From Psococerastis gibbosa (lineage: Eukaryota > Arthropoda > Insecta > Psocodea > Psocidae), in the NCBI GenBank assembly GCA_963971405.1, contig OZ020485.1:18137065-18201064 (forward strand): a stretch of 64,000 bases of DNA. The letters are read 5' to 3'. Both the position numbers and the translations under genes were made by a program. This document shows, piece by piece, positions 10,770-22,396 of the stretch (within the stretch, counting starts at the first letter, position 1; each line of letters opens with the position of its first letter). The notes under the pieces are model-generated. The model did no database searches and had not been told where the DNA came from. It saw nothing but the letters and a program-made list of their open reading frames with translations.

Positions 10770-10990
10770 GTTATAGTTATTTATTTAAGGACTTTTTAAG
10801 GACCCAGGCCTACCCATGGGTCTTGTCCAATGCCAACGACTCTATGTATTTCGGACATTATTTGTATTGTTTCCTTATGGATTTTTGGCGATTGGCGCTC
10901 TCAATGCCAACCTACACCGGCTACAAGCGATAATGGACAAGCTGAGGCAAGTTAACCATTAACGCAATGAAACAGGTGAAAGCATGACTT
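10770..10990 (+). repeat. dispersed ~200-bp repeat (pair with 47920-48150)
   Basis: Shared blocks with 47920-48150 include AACTACACCGGCTACAAGCG-like sequence, GACAAGCTGA and ACCATTxACGCAATGA. Same orientation, diverged. No coding signal. Confidence 0.55.
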
Positions 10991-11177
10991 AACCCAGTAC
11001 AGATGCTAGTCCCTATTCCCCTGTTGTCAAGCATAGATCAGATCGTTATAAAAATACCCGTAATTATTGTCATGTACATACTAGTATGTAACGTTACCTA
11101 ATGATTGTCAAATTGCTAGCCTTTGGCCAATAACATTGAGATTTATGTATAAAACCTTGTTCAACCATATTTAACAG

Positions 11178-11375
11178 AGGGTTAGTTGGATTAATATAGC
11201 AGACAATGTAAGTCCAACTAACCTTTCTTATATAACACCATTGCCATTAACCTTTACCAATACTAGATTTTTCTATTTTATACTTAATAATAGGTTTTCG
11301 TGATTCCAAGGGATTTAAGTTTCTTGAGGTCCCAGGAGCCCACGAAAGTGGTTTTTATGGATTGTCTAATGGTCG
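11178..11375. repeat. short palindrome and repeat fragment
   Basis: 11183-11227 is a small palindrome bounded by GGTTAGTTGGA and TCCAACTAACC; the same sequence in reverse lies at about 46282-46315, next to the hammerhead-bearing repeat. 11325-11375 is a reverse fragment of the repeat at 10105-10460. Confidence 0.45.
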
Positions 11376-12117
11376 TCTCGATTTGGGGCCAAACCACTCG
11401 ATAGAAATCGGTTCAACCACAGACCACAGCTCCAGAATCTACTGTTTTCCAATCGTAGCAAGTAGGTTCGTAAAACTATATTCCACTGGTGTTTATTTTT
11501 TCTTTCAATTTTTCGATATATTCATTTTATTCATATACCCCCAAAACAGACGATTTATTTTAAATTCACATAATATGTATCTTGTAGTACTTGTTTATCA
11601 ATGCAACAAAACTCACTAGGTCATATCTCCCAGGACGTAAAAAAATATGTAAAAAAGGCTCAATTATCATTAAAAATTACTAAATGAATTTTGTGTTGCT
11701 TTTTAACTTCAGGTATGTTTTAGGACTTTAGGTTTCAGTTTCGAATAATTAATAATTAATATTCTATGAAGATGTTATGAATAATCCGAACTCCAATGCA
11801 TACCATATCATTATTATTGCGTAGTCTCTAAAATTAATATTACATTATTGGCCTGTCCATTCAAAACTATGCAAATTTCCCATTGATCAATCCAATGCTT
11901 TAGGGCAGGGAAAATCTATAGGCCTAGACAGCCGGTATTTAACCACGGGACAATTATTTACCATGTAACTATTACGGCATAGCTTGTGGAAACCACGGAC
12001 CAAAAAAAAACATACTAATACAAAAAGCAAGAGCCAGATCAACCGCGTCATAAACCGCAATGAAATTGCGAGTAATAAATACACTCAAACAGCGATCTGA
12101 GAGGGTGTTTTACATAA
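11376..12117. other. intergenic DNA
   Basis: No gene seen. 11785-11925 is a diverged copy of the repeat at 5135-5260. Confidence 0.4.
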
Positions 12118-12501
12118 GGTGCCCATTCCATTGACCGGCTAGGGCTATTTCCAAAAACGGTGACGTGGTAGCAGACATTCAAGGTTTAGGTGGCGTTTCC
12201 ACCGACCTCGCATTGCAGAATTGACGGAAATGTTTATTTTCCTCTATGCCATAGTTAAAATTGATCAATGATCATACAGTAAAATCACAAACAAACAAAC
12301 TAAAATTTAAAAATGGCGTCATGGGATATGTTAAGTACAAACATTTTAATAGATTTCTATAAAAAGAAAAATTCTAATTTCCGTCAATGTCATTTGCATT
12401 CTGCAATGCGAGATCGGTGGAAACGCAACCTAAGTCTTGAATGTCTGCTACCACGTCACTGTTTTTGGAAATAGCCCTAGCCGGTCAATGGAATGGGCGC
12501 C
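12118..12501. mobile_element. composite PIF/Harbinger MITE 1
   Basis: Outer terminal repeats begin GGTGCCCATTCCATTGACCG and end in the matching inverse. Flanks are TAA (12115-12117) and TAG (12502-12504), a mutated 3-bp Harbinger duplication. Two nested layers are visible. The outer palindrome carries GTGGTAGCAGACATTCAAGA on both arms. At its centre sits an inner element with its own repeats (GGTGGCGTTTCCACCGAC). The inner part retains an ATG at 12313 followed by about 23 codons beginning MASWDMLSTNILIDF, nearly the same as the start of the MADF gene at 22315 (MASWDITSTTILINF). It is therefore an internal-deletion derivative of a related autonomous Harbinger. Confidence 0.9.
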
Positions 12502-12504
12502 TAG

Positions 12505-13090
12505 GGGGTGGGTGCACTCACACCTTCCACTTCCTGGGGTCAAAGCTCTACGAGGCTGTAAAGAGGTGTGTCAATAAGCCTTCATATACTGAATGCCCTG
12601 TAACAAGTCCTGTCTGATTGTCTTACTGTTAGTGGCAACTTATTGTACTACCTCACCACATTTGAAACTCTTTGTTTATTCGAAAACGTGTATGAGCGGA
12701 ACACCGAGTTTTTCGATTTTTATACGTGTTGTCGTGTTCCAAGTGACATTCTATCGTGGTGTGCTTCATATATTTGTATCTGACTTGCAGCGACTTGTCA
12801 ACGAGAACAACCTGAACATTGTGCGTCGTGCTAATGCTGCTATTTCGTTGGTGGTATCAATGACCGTGTGCCAACATGATTTAATATATGAAGCATACCA
12901 AAACACCAATCAGAATATTCAGAACACCTTCAGGTGTTCTGGTTATTAAGTGTGTGTTTCGGTTGTTGAGTGCCCAAATATGCTACAACACTATTGGGAC
13001 GAATGATAACCCCCAGAATGTCGTGAAGCAAGATAGAACTTAGATTAGCACTAGCTAGGGTTGGTAGGCCTACTTGGTACAGCTACCTAA
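12505..13090. other. spacer between two composite MITEs
   Basis: A 118-codon open frame (12593-12949) has no recognisable domain and is probably incidental. Confidence 0.4.
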
Positions 13091-13488
13091 GGTGCTCATT
13101 CCATTGACCGGCTAGGGCTATTTCCAAAAACGGTGACGTGGTAGCAGACATTCAAGACTTAGGTGGCGTTTCCACCGACCTCGCATTGCAGAATTGACGG
13201 AAATGGTTATTTTCCTCTATGCTATAGTTAAAATTAGTTAAAATTGATCAATGATCATACAGTAAAATCACAAACAAACAAACAAACTAAAATTAAAAAA
13301 TGGCGTCATGGGATATGTTAAGTACAAACATTTTAATAGATTTCTATAAAAAGAAAAATTCTAATTTCCGTCAATGTCATTTGCATTCTGCAATGCGAGA
13401 TCGGTGGAAACGCAACCTAAGTCTTGAATGTCTGCTACCACGTCACTGTTTTTGGAAATAGCCCTAGCCGGTCAATGGAATGGGCGCC
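13091..13488. mobile_element. composite PIF/Harbinger MITE 2
   Basis: Same nested structure and orientation as 12118-12501, with a perfect TAA duplication at 13088-13090 and 13489-13491. The MADF start codon is at 13300. Small internal differences (a repeated AAAATTAGTT and extra CAAA units) show it is an independent copy, not an assembly duplicate. Confidence 0.92.
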
Positions 13489-13781
13489 TAAGGAAAGGAA
13501 AGGTGTACAAGAGGGGGCATCTGCACAATGTGAGTCAAGCCTCAAGGCTCAGGTTGTAAGGCGGATCCAGTTTTTAATCTAGGGGGGGGGGGGGCCCATA
13601 GACTTGGACCAGCTAGACTCTAGAGGAGATAGGGAGTGGTAATTATTTACATTAGCTGCCACAAGCAGTTTTTGGAATTTTTTTTTTTTTGAAATTTGGT
13701 ATTTTGGCTCAGTTTTTAACGAGGAACACGAATCCGGTTGCCCAATTTCGATAAAAGCAGTAGTTTTTCCAAAAATCCAAC

Positions 13782-14173
13782 AACATTTCCATTGCTTACC
13801 GCTGAATATTGTATATAAACAATATGACATGGCATTAATTACTTACAAATCAGTTTTCTCGCATGCTATATTAACATAATAACCACAAATCCTCACATTT
13901 TAACTCAATAAAAATAAAAATAAATATTCACGAATTTTACTTGTTTGTTTGTTTGTTGCTTTAGAGTGAAGTTTGCGGATTTACGACAAGTTTTAAAAAT
14001 GTTCCGTAGTTTCCCGCCTGTTTTTTTAAAAAAAAAGTAAGTAAGGTCCCCCCTATAAGTTAACATTAAAATGTTAAATCCTAGTAAAGGATACTTTTAG
14101 GTAGTAAATAATAATAAATAATATATTTTGCATGGGCAGGTATTGCAAATTGCTCATAAAAAAATTTATGGAA
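13782..14173. repeat. left arm of long inverted repeat
   Basis: About 390 bp, inverted and similar (roughly 85-90% by eye) to 22721-23126. Shared blocks include CCATTGCTTACCGCTGAATA, TTTACGACAAGTTTTAAAA and GCATGGGCAGGTATTGCAAA. Together the arms enclose about 8.5 kb with three transposon genes. The DNA just outside the left arm (13640-13781) is the reverse complement of 34515-34680, so the arm belongs to a dispersed family. Confidence 0.8.
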
Positions 14174-14235
14174 GGGGGTATTCCATATACGTACAACGTC
14201 AATGAAAATTATGAAATTGAAGGACATTTCAATTT
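14174..14235. repeat. left Harbinger terminal inverted repeat (candidate)
   Basis: ATACGTACAACGTCAATGAA and the following AATTATGAAATTGAAGGACA continue the inverted match with 22397-22459, the terminal repeat next to the MADF gene. If both are ends of one element, the Harbinger spans about 14174-22459 and the THAP-DDE transposon lies inside it. The outermost bases have decayed on this side. Confidence 0.6.
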
Positions 14236-14518
14236 CCAATTGATGGGGGACATTCCATATGTTTTTCAAAAATTGACAATGGGGTATACAGGCATTTTTT
14301 TTGCCGTATTTAGAATGAAACTAGATTTTATTTTACATATAAATTGATATAAATTTCTTTTAAATTTATTCTTACTTGGGAGTAAAATTCATTTATAAAT
14401 TTTGCTTTTAAGGCAGGGGCGGCCATATTTGAACGTCACCGTTCCCACCACCATAGTAAACAAAAACGGAAAACATAATATAATCGTGTTTCTTTTTACT
14501 TGGTTTTCCTAATTTTAC

Positions 14519-17373
14519 ATGGCAACTGCGAAAACTAATTATAAGTACTGTGCTGTGCCTAACTGTACAAATACGACATTCAGTACGCCACAAAAACTGT
14601 TTTTGCATATGCCTAATGATGGAAAAAGGCGAAGAGCATGGATCCAAGCCGCAAGACGCGATGAGGCTGTCAGTCCGAAGTCAACTCTGTTTTTTTGTGA
14701 AGACCATTTCGAGGTAGGTTTGCGTTGATTTCTACTCTTTTTTCCAATGAAATTAGTATTCAGCCGTAATTTGCAGGCAGGTAATTTCTCCGACTGATGT
14801 GGGGTCTATGATGCATGACTACATAAACAATATACGTATTATGGTAGGGCTATTCTGTGGAGGAGACTTCATATTGACTTATTGATTATTGCTAGGTTAT
14901 GAAATTTAAATGTTGCGGCCTTACAAGATTCAATCACTTTCTTCTGTCACTCTTAGCATAAGCGTAGATTTCTTTCGCTCACTAAATAGTGTAGCTCCCT
15001 AGCTCCTTCGATTTTTGCCGATACTGACACAGTTACAGTATATAACTGCGCAGCTCATTGTTGATTTGGACTTTATATTTTTAGTCGGTTACTGGCCAAT
15101 CAGTGCTCGGTTCATTTACAGCATTTATATGAACCAGAGACCCACCGACCGCTTTCAACAAGCTGTCATTAATTATTAAAGTAGTAAAGTGGTTGTACTT
15201 CATTTTATATTAGATTGAACTTACTGACGTGTTTTTTTCTGTACCAGTTGGAAGAATGCATTGAAAATTTAACTTATGTTAAATTAATGCACGGGCGAAT
15301 GACTATAAAAAAAACAGCGATGCCAACTAAATTTGAATGCCAGGGCAGGCGCATCAACAAGTTTTTGGAGCCGACAAGACTTTTACTAGTGAAGAGGCGA
15401 AGGAAAGAACTTATAGCTTCGGCCGTAAATGCGCAAGTAGAAGCTCAAGCAGGGCCAAGTAATGACAATCAAAGCTGCGAAGATAGTTTGCCTATTATTG
15501 AAGACCATGATAGCAATCGTAAGTAGAGTTTTCTATCATGTTGTTATGTTGCCTTCGCCTGGCAATCAGCATCTTCGCTGTCGATGATCATGCGGTAAAC
15601 TTCCCGAGATATGTGCAATTTAATTGTAGGGCATTTCTCCACTAACACATGAGGTTTAACACAGTCGACACAGTCATCGCCGTCCGCATCTTTTTTTCTT
15701 GCGGGAGGCAGACTGGGTGAGCCGAAATCTCTAAAATTCCATCAAGGCTCTTTACTATCATCATCATCATATCAATATTATAAAATTGCGCGCAGGAGGC
15801 TTCCCCTGGGGAAAAAGTATGTGAAATGCGGCACGCCAGAATTAGTAGCGTTCACGAATTTTGATAGCAGTCGAGATTTTACAGTCTAATACTTATTTAT
15901 AAAACTCCAAGCTCCGCCAGACAGCGACATGTTGCTCTCGTTCTAGGCGGGGGGCAGCTGGTCTCCCCTGCCCTCTCCTGTGGACGCCCATGGACATAAT
16001 GTGTATTTAAACTGCGTTTATTTTTTACATTTTCCTGGTTTATGGTGACCCCATGTAAACACAGGAATTACGGAGTATTAATGTAGTTTATGTAAAAATA
16101 CCAATGTGCGACACATGACGGTTTCTCTAAAAATAATAAAAATCTATATCTGAAAATATTGTATAGTAGACGTTCCGTGTAATGTGTGAGCCACTGTGAA
16201 TCTTATATTGTGTTTTAAAATTTACTGTATACCTGTACATGGTTTTTTTTTGTTTCAGTTTTTTCAAATGACAAGTGCACGCAAACTATGCAGGCAGCTG
16301 CCGTAACTAGCCGAGCTGTGCAAGTGACGCCACAGTACACGACTGTCAGTTGCTCGCCAATTAAATCTGCAACTACCAGTCGCGGTACTACAAAAACCCC
16401 GGAGAAACTGGAGAGGGGGTCCGGCCGCAAATTTTCGGCCTGTAGTTTTCTAAATTCAAGCAGTGAAGATAGTGATGACAGCGATTTCGCAATTGACGAT
16501 GTCGTCGAGCTGAAGGAGCTGTCTGCTCGCAGGATGAAGTTAATAATTCAGGCTAGGCCAAAGAAATATTTAGGCATTCCTGCGAGCTGCATTTTCGTGT
16601 TTGAAATGCTGACAAAAGATGCCCCCTGCCGCAATGTGGCGATAGTCTTGCAGCGAATAAAACTCTGCAGGACCTTCGATGAAATAGGGGACGACTTCGG
16701 AATTACCCAACAGCACGCCAGTACTGTTTTTAAGCAGACATTGCCTTACGTCCATTCAAACCTGAAGTCGCTTATACATTGGCCCCCTAAACCTACAATA
16801 CTTGCCAACTTACCAATTGCATTTAGGGCCAATTACCGGGAAGTAGTGTGTATATTGGACGCATTCGAAATTGAAATCCAAAAGCCAAGCAATCCCATCC
16901 TGCAGTCAGCCACTTGGTCGCAATATAAAAAATGCAATACAATTAAGTACATAGTGGGTGTTACTCCCGATGGACTAGTCTCATGGTGTTCGAAGGGATA
17001 TGGAGGTCGGACTGAAGACACGCACATAGTGACCGAGTCTGATTTTCTACATCACCTTCCGATGGACAGTTTAGTCATGACTGATCGTGGGTTCAAAACA
17101 CTTGAACCATTCCTTTTGAGAAAAAATTGTCGGCTTGTGCGACCGCCAAGTGTTTTTCTTACAAGTGGTACAGTCATGACTAAGAAAGAAGTCATAGAGA
17201 CGAAGCAAATAGCTGCCCTCCGTATACACGTTGAGCGAGTTATAGAGCGCATTCGCGAGGAGAAGTTGTTGTCTATGCATTCGTGTGTGAATTTAAAATT
17301 TTTGCCTATGCTGGATATGGCAGTGGAATGTGCATTAGGGCTTGTAAATTTACAGGGAAAATTAATTAAGTAA
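14519..17373 (+). CDS. THAP-domain DDE transposase, ISL2EU-like, three exons
   Basis: Three exons join in phase: 14519-14713, 15248-15518 and 16259-17373 (donors GTAGGT and GTAAGT, acceptors TGTACCAG and TTGTTTCAG), giving about 526 residues. Exon 1 starts at the ATG at 14519 and encodes a THAP zinc finger (CAVPNC, later CEDHF), whose end (MPTKFEC) is in exon 2. Exon 3 has a Ser/Asp-rich acidic linker, a helix-turn-helix region (TFDEIGDDFGITQQHASTVF) and a DDE_Tnp_4-type core. Numbering from the Met at 16288, likely catalytic residues are Asp191 (CILDAFEIE), Asp266 (VMTDRGF) and Glu316 (HVERVIERI). No stop interrupts it. The THAP finger should bind the element's ends and the DDE core cut DNA. 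Conserved WSQYKKCNTIK and GYGGRTED blocks fit ISL2EU. The ends of its own transposon were not identified, so mobility is unproven. Confidence 0.85.
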
Positions 17374-17727
17374 CATTACGACTTTGATTTGATTATCACA
17401 AGATTTACTAAATTCTGTGTTAAGGCCGGAAGAACCGGCACACACGAAACACTCTTGTGTTCCAAAAAATGGCGACTATGAACTTTTACTTTTACAATTG
17501 AAGCGTATTATTATGCGCCAAATTTTTGAAATTTGTTTGCATTTGTTTCTTGAAATTGTTTTTATTTTCTTTGTCGCCTTATTATTTAAACCTTATTATA
17601 AAACCTGATAATAGTTGAGATCCGAAGTAAGATCGACCTTCACTGATTTGTTTAATGGATGAAAACTGGTTTATAAACAATTTAGTAGGCTAAGGATCAT
17701 AAAATTCAATTCAATTCCCGGAAGTAA

Positions 17728-17873
17728 GAGAGTGCGTATGATAGTAGTTCATGCAATAGACAATGATACCGATAGATTGGCGATAAGGCGGCTATTCCAT
17801 CGACTTCGTTTTGCATTTTGCCATTCTATCGTTATCATTGCCTATTGCATGAACTACTATCATACGCGCTCTA
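17728..17873. repeat. palindromic MITE-like element
   Basis: Arms of about 50 bp starting GAGTGCGTATGATAGTAGTT match GAGCGCGTATGATAGTAGTT on the opposite strand at the right end. They extend through TTCATGCAATAG and a GATA-rich block. The ~40-bp centre contains TAAGGCGGCTATTCC, which looks like a Harbinger-type terminus. Confidence 0.65.
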
Positions 17874-18439
17874 TTTTTTACACTAATTGAAACATGACCA
17901 GCTAGAAAACTGTGTCTTTGTCTATGGCAAGAGACACATTCTCAGATCTCTTTGTTGTACGTTCACAATCGCATTGAAATTTCATTTATTAAGTTCGGCA
18001 ACCCTCATCCTGGCCAGGAGTTATGATTTATGAAGGCAACCCTACATCATCGTATTTGCAACAAACCGCTTATTTCTATGTTTAATTTATCAATTAAACA
18101 AGTAGGTGAAGATAACTATATTTTTAGTAGCCTACCTGTGTAAACCTTGCCAACCCTATATATGTCCAGAAACATATAGACGACCCTACGTTTTCATACT
18201 CTACAGGCTTAGTAGGCCTACTCGTACTGGCTAGTGTAAAAAATATTCGTTATGTGAAAATTCAAAGAAAAAGTGATTTTTGAATTAATAGTAGCCTCGC
18301 CATAATTTTTTGGCGCGCAGCCCATTATTTTGATGATCTTTGGCATACTATATTGCATGGCCACCATACCAAGTTGAATCCAGCGGACCAGAGCAGGTTC
18401 AAAGCTGGAGATAACTTGGTCGTGTGCACAGTGCCGGTA

Positions 18440-18545
18440 GGGAAACATGGTAGGACTTGTCCTGGTCACCTCCGAAGTAAATGTGTGACTTCACTGTGTT
18501 TCCCAAGTGGTTCGGAATCCACTATAATCAGGAGGTCCACTGTCC
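18440..18545 (+). repeat. dispersed repeat (pair with 56890-56985)
   Basis: Shares CCTGGTCACCTCCGAA, GTGTGACTT, TTCCCCAAGG-like sequence, GGAATCCACTA and AATCAGGAGGTCCAC with the copy near 56.9 kb. It is within the 5' flank of the Harbinger transposase. Non-coding. Confidence 0.55.
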
Positions 18546-18718
18546 TATGGGCTGGCATGGGGCAGTCAAGTCGGGGTCGCTCTATGGGCCCACATATGAG
18601 GCCTAAGTCGTTATTAACCCGACGAACACTACTACTACTAGTCAGCAAACCACGGTCACCGGTCTTACTTCGGATTTTAAACTAAAAATACCCTACTAAC
18701 AGAGCTGAAAAAGACGTG

Positions 18719-20904
18719 ATGGCTGATGATATAATGGAAAACAATGAATGCTTACTTTATCTGTCAATCGTTTGTACATTGGGGATTGCCTACTTAACCC
18801 TTAAAAGGAAACAAATGAAGCGAAAATCCCCCGACGTTTGGGTTCGAGGTTGGGTGGCAAAACGGAAAACTCATGGTCTACATGTAACCCTTTTAAAAGA
18901 ACTTGCGGACACTGACAGGAAAGCTTTTGCCAATTTTTTGCGCATGGACGAAAATACCTTTCAGACTATTTTGTCGAAGGTTGGGCCACGGATAACGAAA
19001 ATGACCACCACATATCGCCAACCAATAAGTGCGGAGGAGAGGCTGCTGGTAACCTTGCGTTTCTTGGCAACAGGCGAAAGCTATACTAGTCTACAATATA
19101 GCACTAGAATACCACAGTGCAGTCTTTCAAAGCTGATCCCAGAAACCTGCCGTGCCATATATGCAACATTGAAAGAAGAGCATTTGAAGGTAGACAAAAA
19201 ACATTTTATTGAACAAAAAAACCCACAACACTTGTAAGAGTAACCCCACTACTACGTGGGCTGCATCGAGAACAGGGGCAATCAATAGAGTTGTGGCCTT
19301 CATGACGCATTAGTTTATCAAAATCGCAATAGTCAATAATGTGGGCTAGCGTCTCAGGAGTGTTAGTCTCGATGCCGGGATTGTAACATCGCCGGTATCC
19401 GGTGCCATCCCACGATCTTCCAGATTTTGCTCTGGCTGCAACTTCGCTACTTAGTATCTTGATGGACTCCATAAATTCACTGTTAGTGTCCATCCCCCAT
19501 TAGGCGTCAAGAGCTTATTTACCGCAAGCGTTTGCTTTTAAACAGGAGGACCCCCTTGCCACGATTACCTCTTCCGCAAATTTCAAGTTTTCGTACTGTC
19601 AAATTTGATCTGAAACTTGAAAGTACACTCTTACTTCTTCATCAACAGCCATTGAAGTCAGATGTTTCCTCTTTCGCTAGGTCCCGGGACGTTCTAACTG
19701 TAGCCATATCAAGATACATTGGTTTCCGTACTAAATTAAGGTGCTGAAGCGGAGGCTCCCACTCCAATTCAAAATTACCAAAGACCTTTTGGGGGAGTAT
19801 AACATTGTATTAACATATAACATTTCTATTCAGAATCATAGAATGAATTTTCTGCGTTCATGAGTACTTTAATTATTGCCTGCTTTGCAAATTTGTAATT
19901 GACTCTGTTCCTGTTCAAACACGCCCTCAATTCACACCCAATGAAGGCTAAGAATGTGTCAACCTCATCGGGCGCATCTCTCTCCCGTTTGGCTTTATCC
20001 ATTATTATGCCATTTATAACTCCAACACAGTCTTTGAGTGCTGCTTCTGTACAAGTCAATTCTTCCGAAACTTTTTTTTTCTTTCTTGCAGGTTCCTAAA
20101 ACAAAGGAAGAGTGGTTACGTATAGCTGAAGAGTATCGTAATCAATGGCAGTCGGAGAACACTATTGGAAGCTTGGACGGGAAGCATATCCGTATTCAGT
20201 GTCCAACTCAATCAGGGTCACATTTTTGGAATTACAAAGGGTACAATTCAATAATTCTCATGGCATTGACAGACGCAAATTACAAGTTCATAATGATTGA
20301 CGTTGGGACAAATGGCCGAGTCGGTGACGCTGGAGTCTTCGCTAAAAGCAAAATAAAGAAATGCTTACTGAACAAATCAATCTTAAATATTCCCTTGGAA
20401 AGAGAGCTACCGGGGACGCAGATATCAGCACCGTTTGTTGTATTGGCCGATGACGCCTTTCCACTCAGTCATGCAATAATGAAACCTTACGCCTTGCAAG
20501 GAATACAGACCGATGAAAAAAATTTTAACTACCGACTGTCACGAGCACGACGAATGGTAGAATCGAGTTTCGGCATTTTAGCCACCAGATTTCGTGTGTT
20601 TTCGACAACCATAGCTCTACCACCGCAAACAGTCACAGACCTGACCCTAGCATGTTGTGTCCTGCACAATCTGCTTGTAGAAAAGCGTAAGGATTCCTAT
20701 ACGAGAATAAATCATAATACATTCAAACTAGATGATGCCTCCTATATCGAATGTCAAGACAGTGAACGACACGAAGATATGACTCCTTTAAGAAAACAGA
20801 TTGATCAAGGTTTTGCCCGCCAGGGTAAGGAAATACGTGACAAATTCAAGACTTACTACAACACCATCGGTGCAGTTCCATGGCAAAATGAAAAAATTAA
20901 TTAA
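18719..20904 (+). CDS. PIF/Harbinger transposase, two exons
   Basis: Exon 1 is 18719-19189 and exon 2 is 20092-20904 (donor AAG/GTAGAC, acceptor TTTCTTGCAG, both phase 0), encoding about 427 residues. The ATG at 18719 is preferred to the in-frame GTG before it. The N-terminal half has a helix-turn-helix-like region (ISAEERLLVTLRFLATGESY). The DDE_Tnp_4 core in exon 2 shows Asp186 (GSLDGKHIRI), Asp277/278 (VLADDAFPL) and Glu314 (RARRMVESSFGIL), the usual Harbinger catalytic triad. Length and motifs match intact family members and there is no stop. It should act in the nucleus on TIRs flanked by TAA/TTA. The intron holds a LINE fragment and a possible antisense exon of the partner gene. The enzyme looks potentially functional, though activity cannot be judged from sequence alone. 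Confidence 0.88.
19240..19500 (-). pseudogene. LINE C-terminal fragment in the transposase intron
   Basis: The minus frame contains TPETLAHIIDYCDFDKLMRH followed by EGHNSI. This resembles the C-terminal CCHC-region phrase of non-LTR retrotransposons (cysteine, ETLxHI, RHxxI). Short, without the rest of a reverse transcriptase. It sits inside the intron 19190-20091 in antisense orientation. Confidence 0.5.
19826..20046 (-). CDS. candidate terminal exon of the MADF gene (BESS-like)
   Basis: The frame ends at a stop at 19826-19828 and encodes DEVDTFLAFIGCELRACLNR and then FAKQAIIKVLMNAENSF. This resembles the BESS motif (acidic start, FL, then KxxIxxVLxxAE) found at the C-terminus of MADF proteins. 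A possible acceptor (TTGTACAG) precedes 20046. The exon lies in the transposase intron on the other strand. Its start phase does not match the donor of the MADF exon at 21195, so an extra exon or another splice site is needed if they belong together. Confidence 0.45.
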
Positions 20905-21194
20905 TATGCGTTCATAAAATTTTTTCCATTGTAATAAATGATCTATAAAATAGCTGGGTAATATATAAATAGTCAATGTATTGCAGCATTATTCAAAGTA
21001 ATTTTTAAATTAAAAGACATGGGTTTAGCACAGTCATAGACAAAACACAAAGTACAGCTCGCTACAAGTTGTCACACTCAATGACGGAGTAAGGACAACA
21101 CCACTGGATCAATGCCCTCACCCATTTTTTGAAAATTGGTTCAGGAATATTGGAATATTTGACAGAACGCACTCAATTGTTGAAGGAATCTTAC

Positions 21195-22315
21195 CCGTGT
21201 TACAGTTGTAGGCTCCTCTTGCAAATACTCCTCTAGAAAGTCAATATTATCAACAGAATCGTCGGCTTGTATTTTCCCCACTAAAAATTGCATTTTGTCC
21301 CACCACCAAGCAGTTGGGGTATATGCGTCGTCAGCGTCGGTGCCAGTTTTAAGGGCTAACATCTGGGGAAACAATTTCAAACTTAATTAGAGTAATTAAT
21401 AAAGACTATTATATAAACCCGTTATATGAATCTTATATAAGAATGTTAAGAAAGATTTAGCTCATCTACGTTACCAGTAGAAGGGGGAATAACAGGTAAT
21501 GGATTAAGGAAATTAATAGGGCATTACTTGGCAGAACCAGAGCAAAGTAGAACAGGGCAAATAGGTCACCCAGTTGAGTTAAGCCGGCAAAAGTCTGGGA
21601 TGAACACCTCGACTACACTGCTCAGCTGTGAGAAACATGCTGAAGTCTGAAGGGCGTAAGCAATGAAATAAAATTCTGAATTTAAGGCGGGGTTTCCACC
21701 TACGTCAATCGTCAATGAGACATGTGAAATTGAAGGTTTAGCTGACATTAAAGACATACTAAAAATTCTGCTACCACGTCAAAACCATATTTCTCATTGA
21801 CGATTGACGCATGTGGAAAGACCGCCTAAGATTATTTTAATAGCACAGGCACTATCCACTTACTTATAGTTCAGCGGGATAACTACAGTAAACCTTTACA
21901 TATTACACCTAATGCAATCCAATATTACAAAACTGCAATGATAATAGACTTTATAATAAATAAACGGTGTTGTCGGCAATGAGTAGGGGATTCATGGAAT
22001 TTTGGTTGGATTTACAATTTTAAGGGTACCTACTTCTGCAAAAAAACGGTTCCAACAATGGCAAGCAAACATAAATTACATACATACCTTAGCTTTTTCG
22101 GCGTTAAAATTAGTCTTCAGAGCATTCCATTTCCTCCTAATGGAGTGCTCGTCAAATTTGAATCCCTCCAAAGACAGGAATTCCTCCAATTCTTTTAGCT
22201 TCTGTTTCCTCTTTCGACTGTCTCTATAGCCTCCAAGAAAGTTATTATGCAAAAATGGGTTCTTTTTAAAGAAATTTATTAAAATTGTCGTACTTGTTAT
22301 ATCCCATGACGCCAT
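21195..22315 (-). CDS. MADF/Myb-SANT-like Harbinger accessory protein, 5' exons
   Basis: Exon 1 is 22315-22088 (ATG at 22315; donor AAG/GTATGT) and exon 2 is 21362-21195 (acceptor TTTCCCCAG; donor CGG/GTAAGA). Both are phase 0, giving 132 residues so far. Exon 1 carries the MADF-like core: ILINFFKKNPFLHNNFLGGY, a basic stretch (RKRKQKLKELEEFL) and IRRKWNALKTNFNAEKAK. Exon 2 has the aromatic patch YTPTAWWWDKMQFLV typical of the domain's end. In Harbingers this second protein binds DNA and recruits the transposase to element ends. It is divergent from the neighbouring transposase gene, and the right terminal repeat lies 80 bp upstream of its ATG. A Harbinger MITE (21686-21826) sits in its intron. 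The 3' end is uncertain; the BESS-like exon at 19826-20046 is a candidate. Confidence 0.75.
21686..21826. mobile_element. PIF/Harbinger MITE with TAA duplication
   Basis: 141 bp with inverted ends GGCGGGGTTTCCACCTACGT / ACGCATGTGGAAAGACCGCC and TAA on both sides (21683-21685, 21827-21829). The internal phrase TCTGCTACCACGTCA is shared with the MITEs at 12118, 13091, 23179 and 25837. It lies inside the MADF gene intron. Confidence 0.88.
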
Positions 22316-22396
22316 TTTTTAATTTTAGTTTGCTTGTTTGTGATTTTACTCTATGTTGAATTGATAATTGATCAATTTTAACACTGCCATAGAGTA

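Noticed and set aside
12593-12949. 118-codon plus-strand frame between the composite MITEs
   Set aside because: No domain, no splice or promoter context, hydrophobic composition expected from T-rich DNA.
15548-15702. Minus-strand open stretch in the first THAP-transposase introns (ISREVYRMIIDSEDADCQ)
   Set aside because: About 50 codons, no recognised family and no start; too short to support, although it could be a fragment of another transposon protein.
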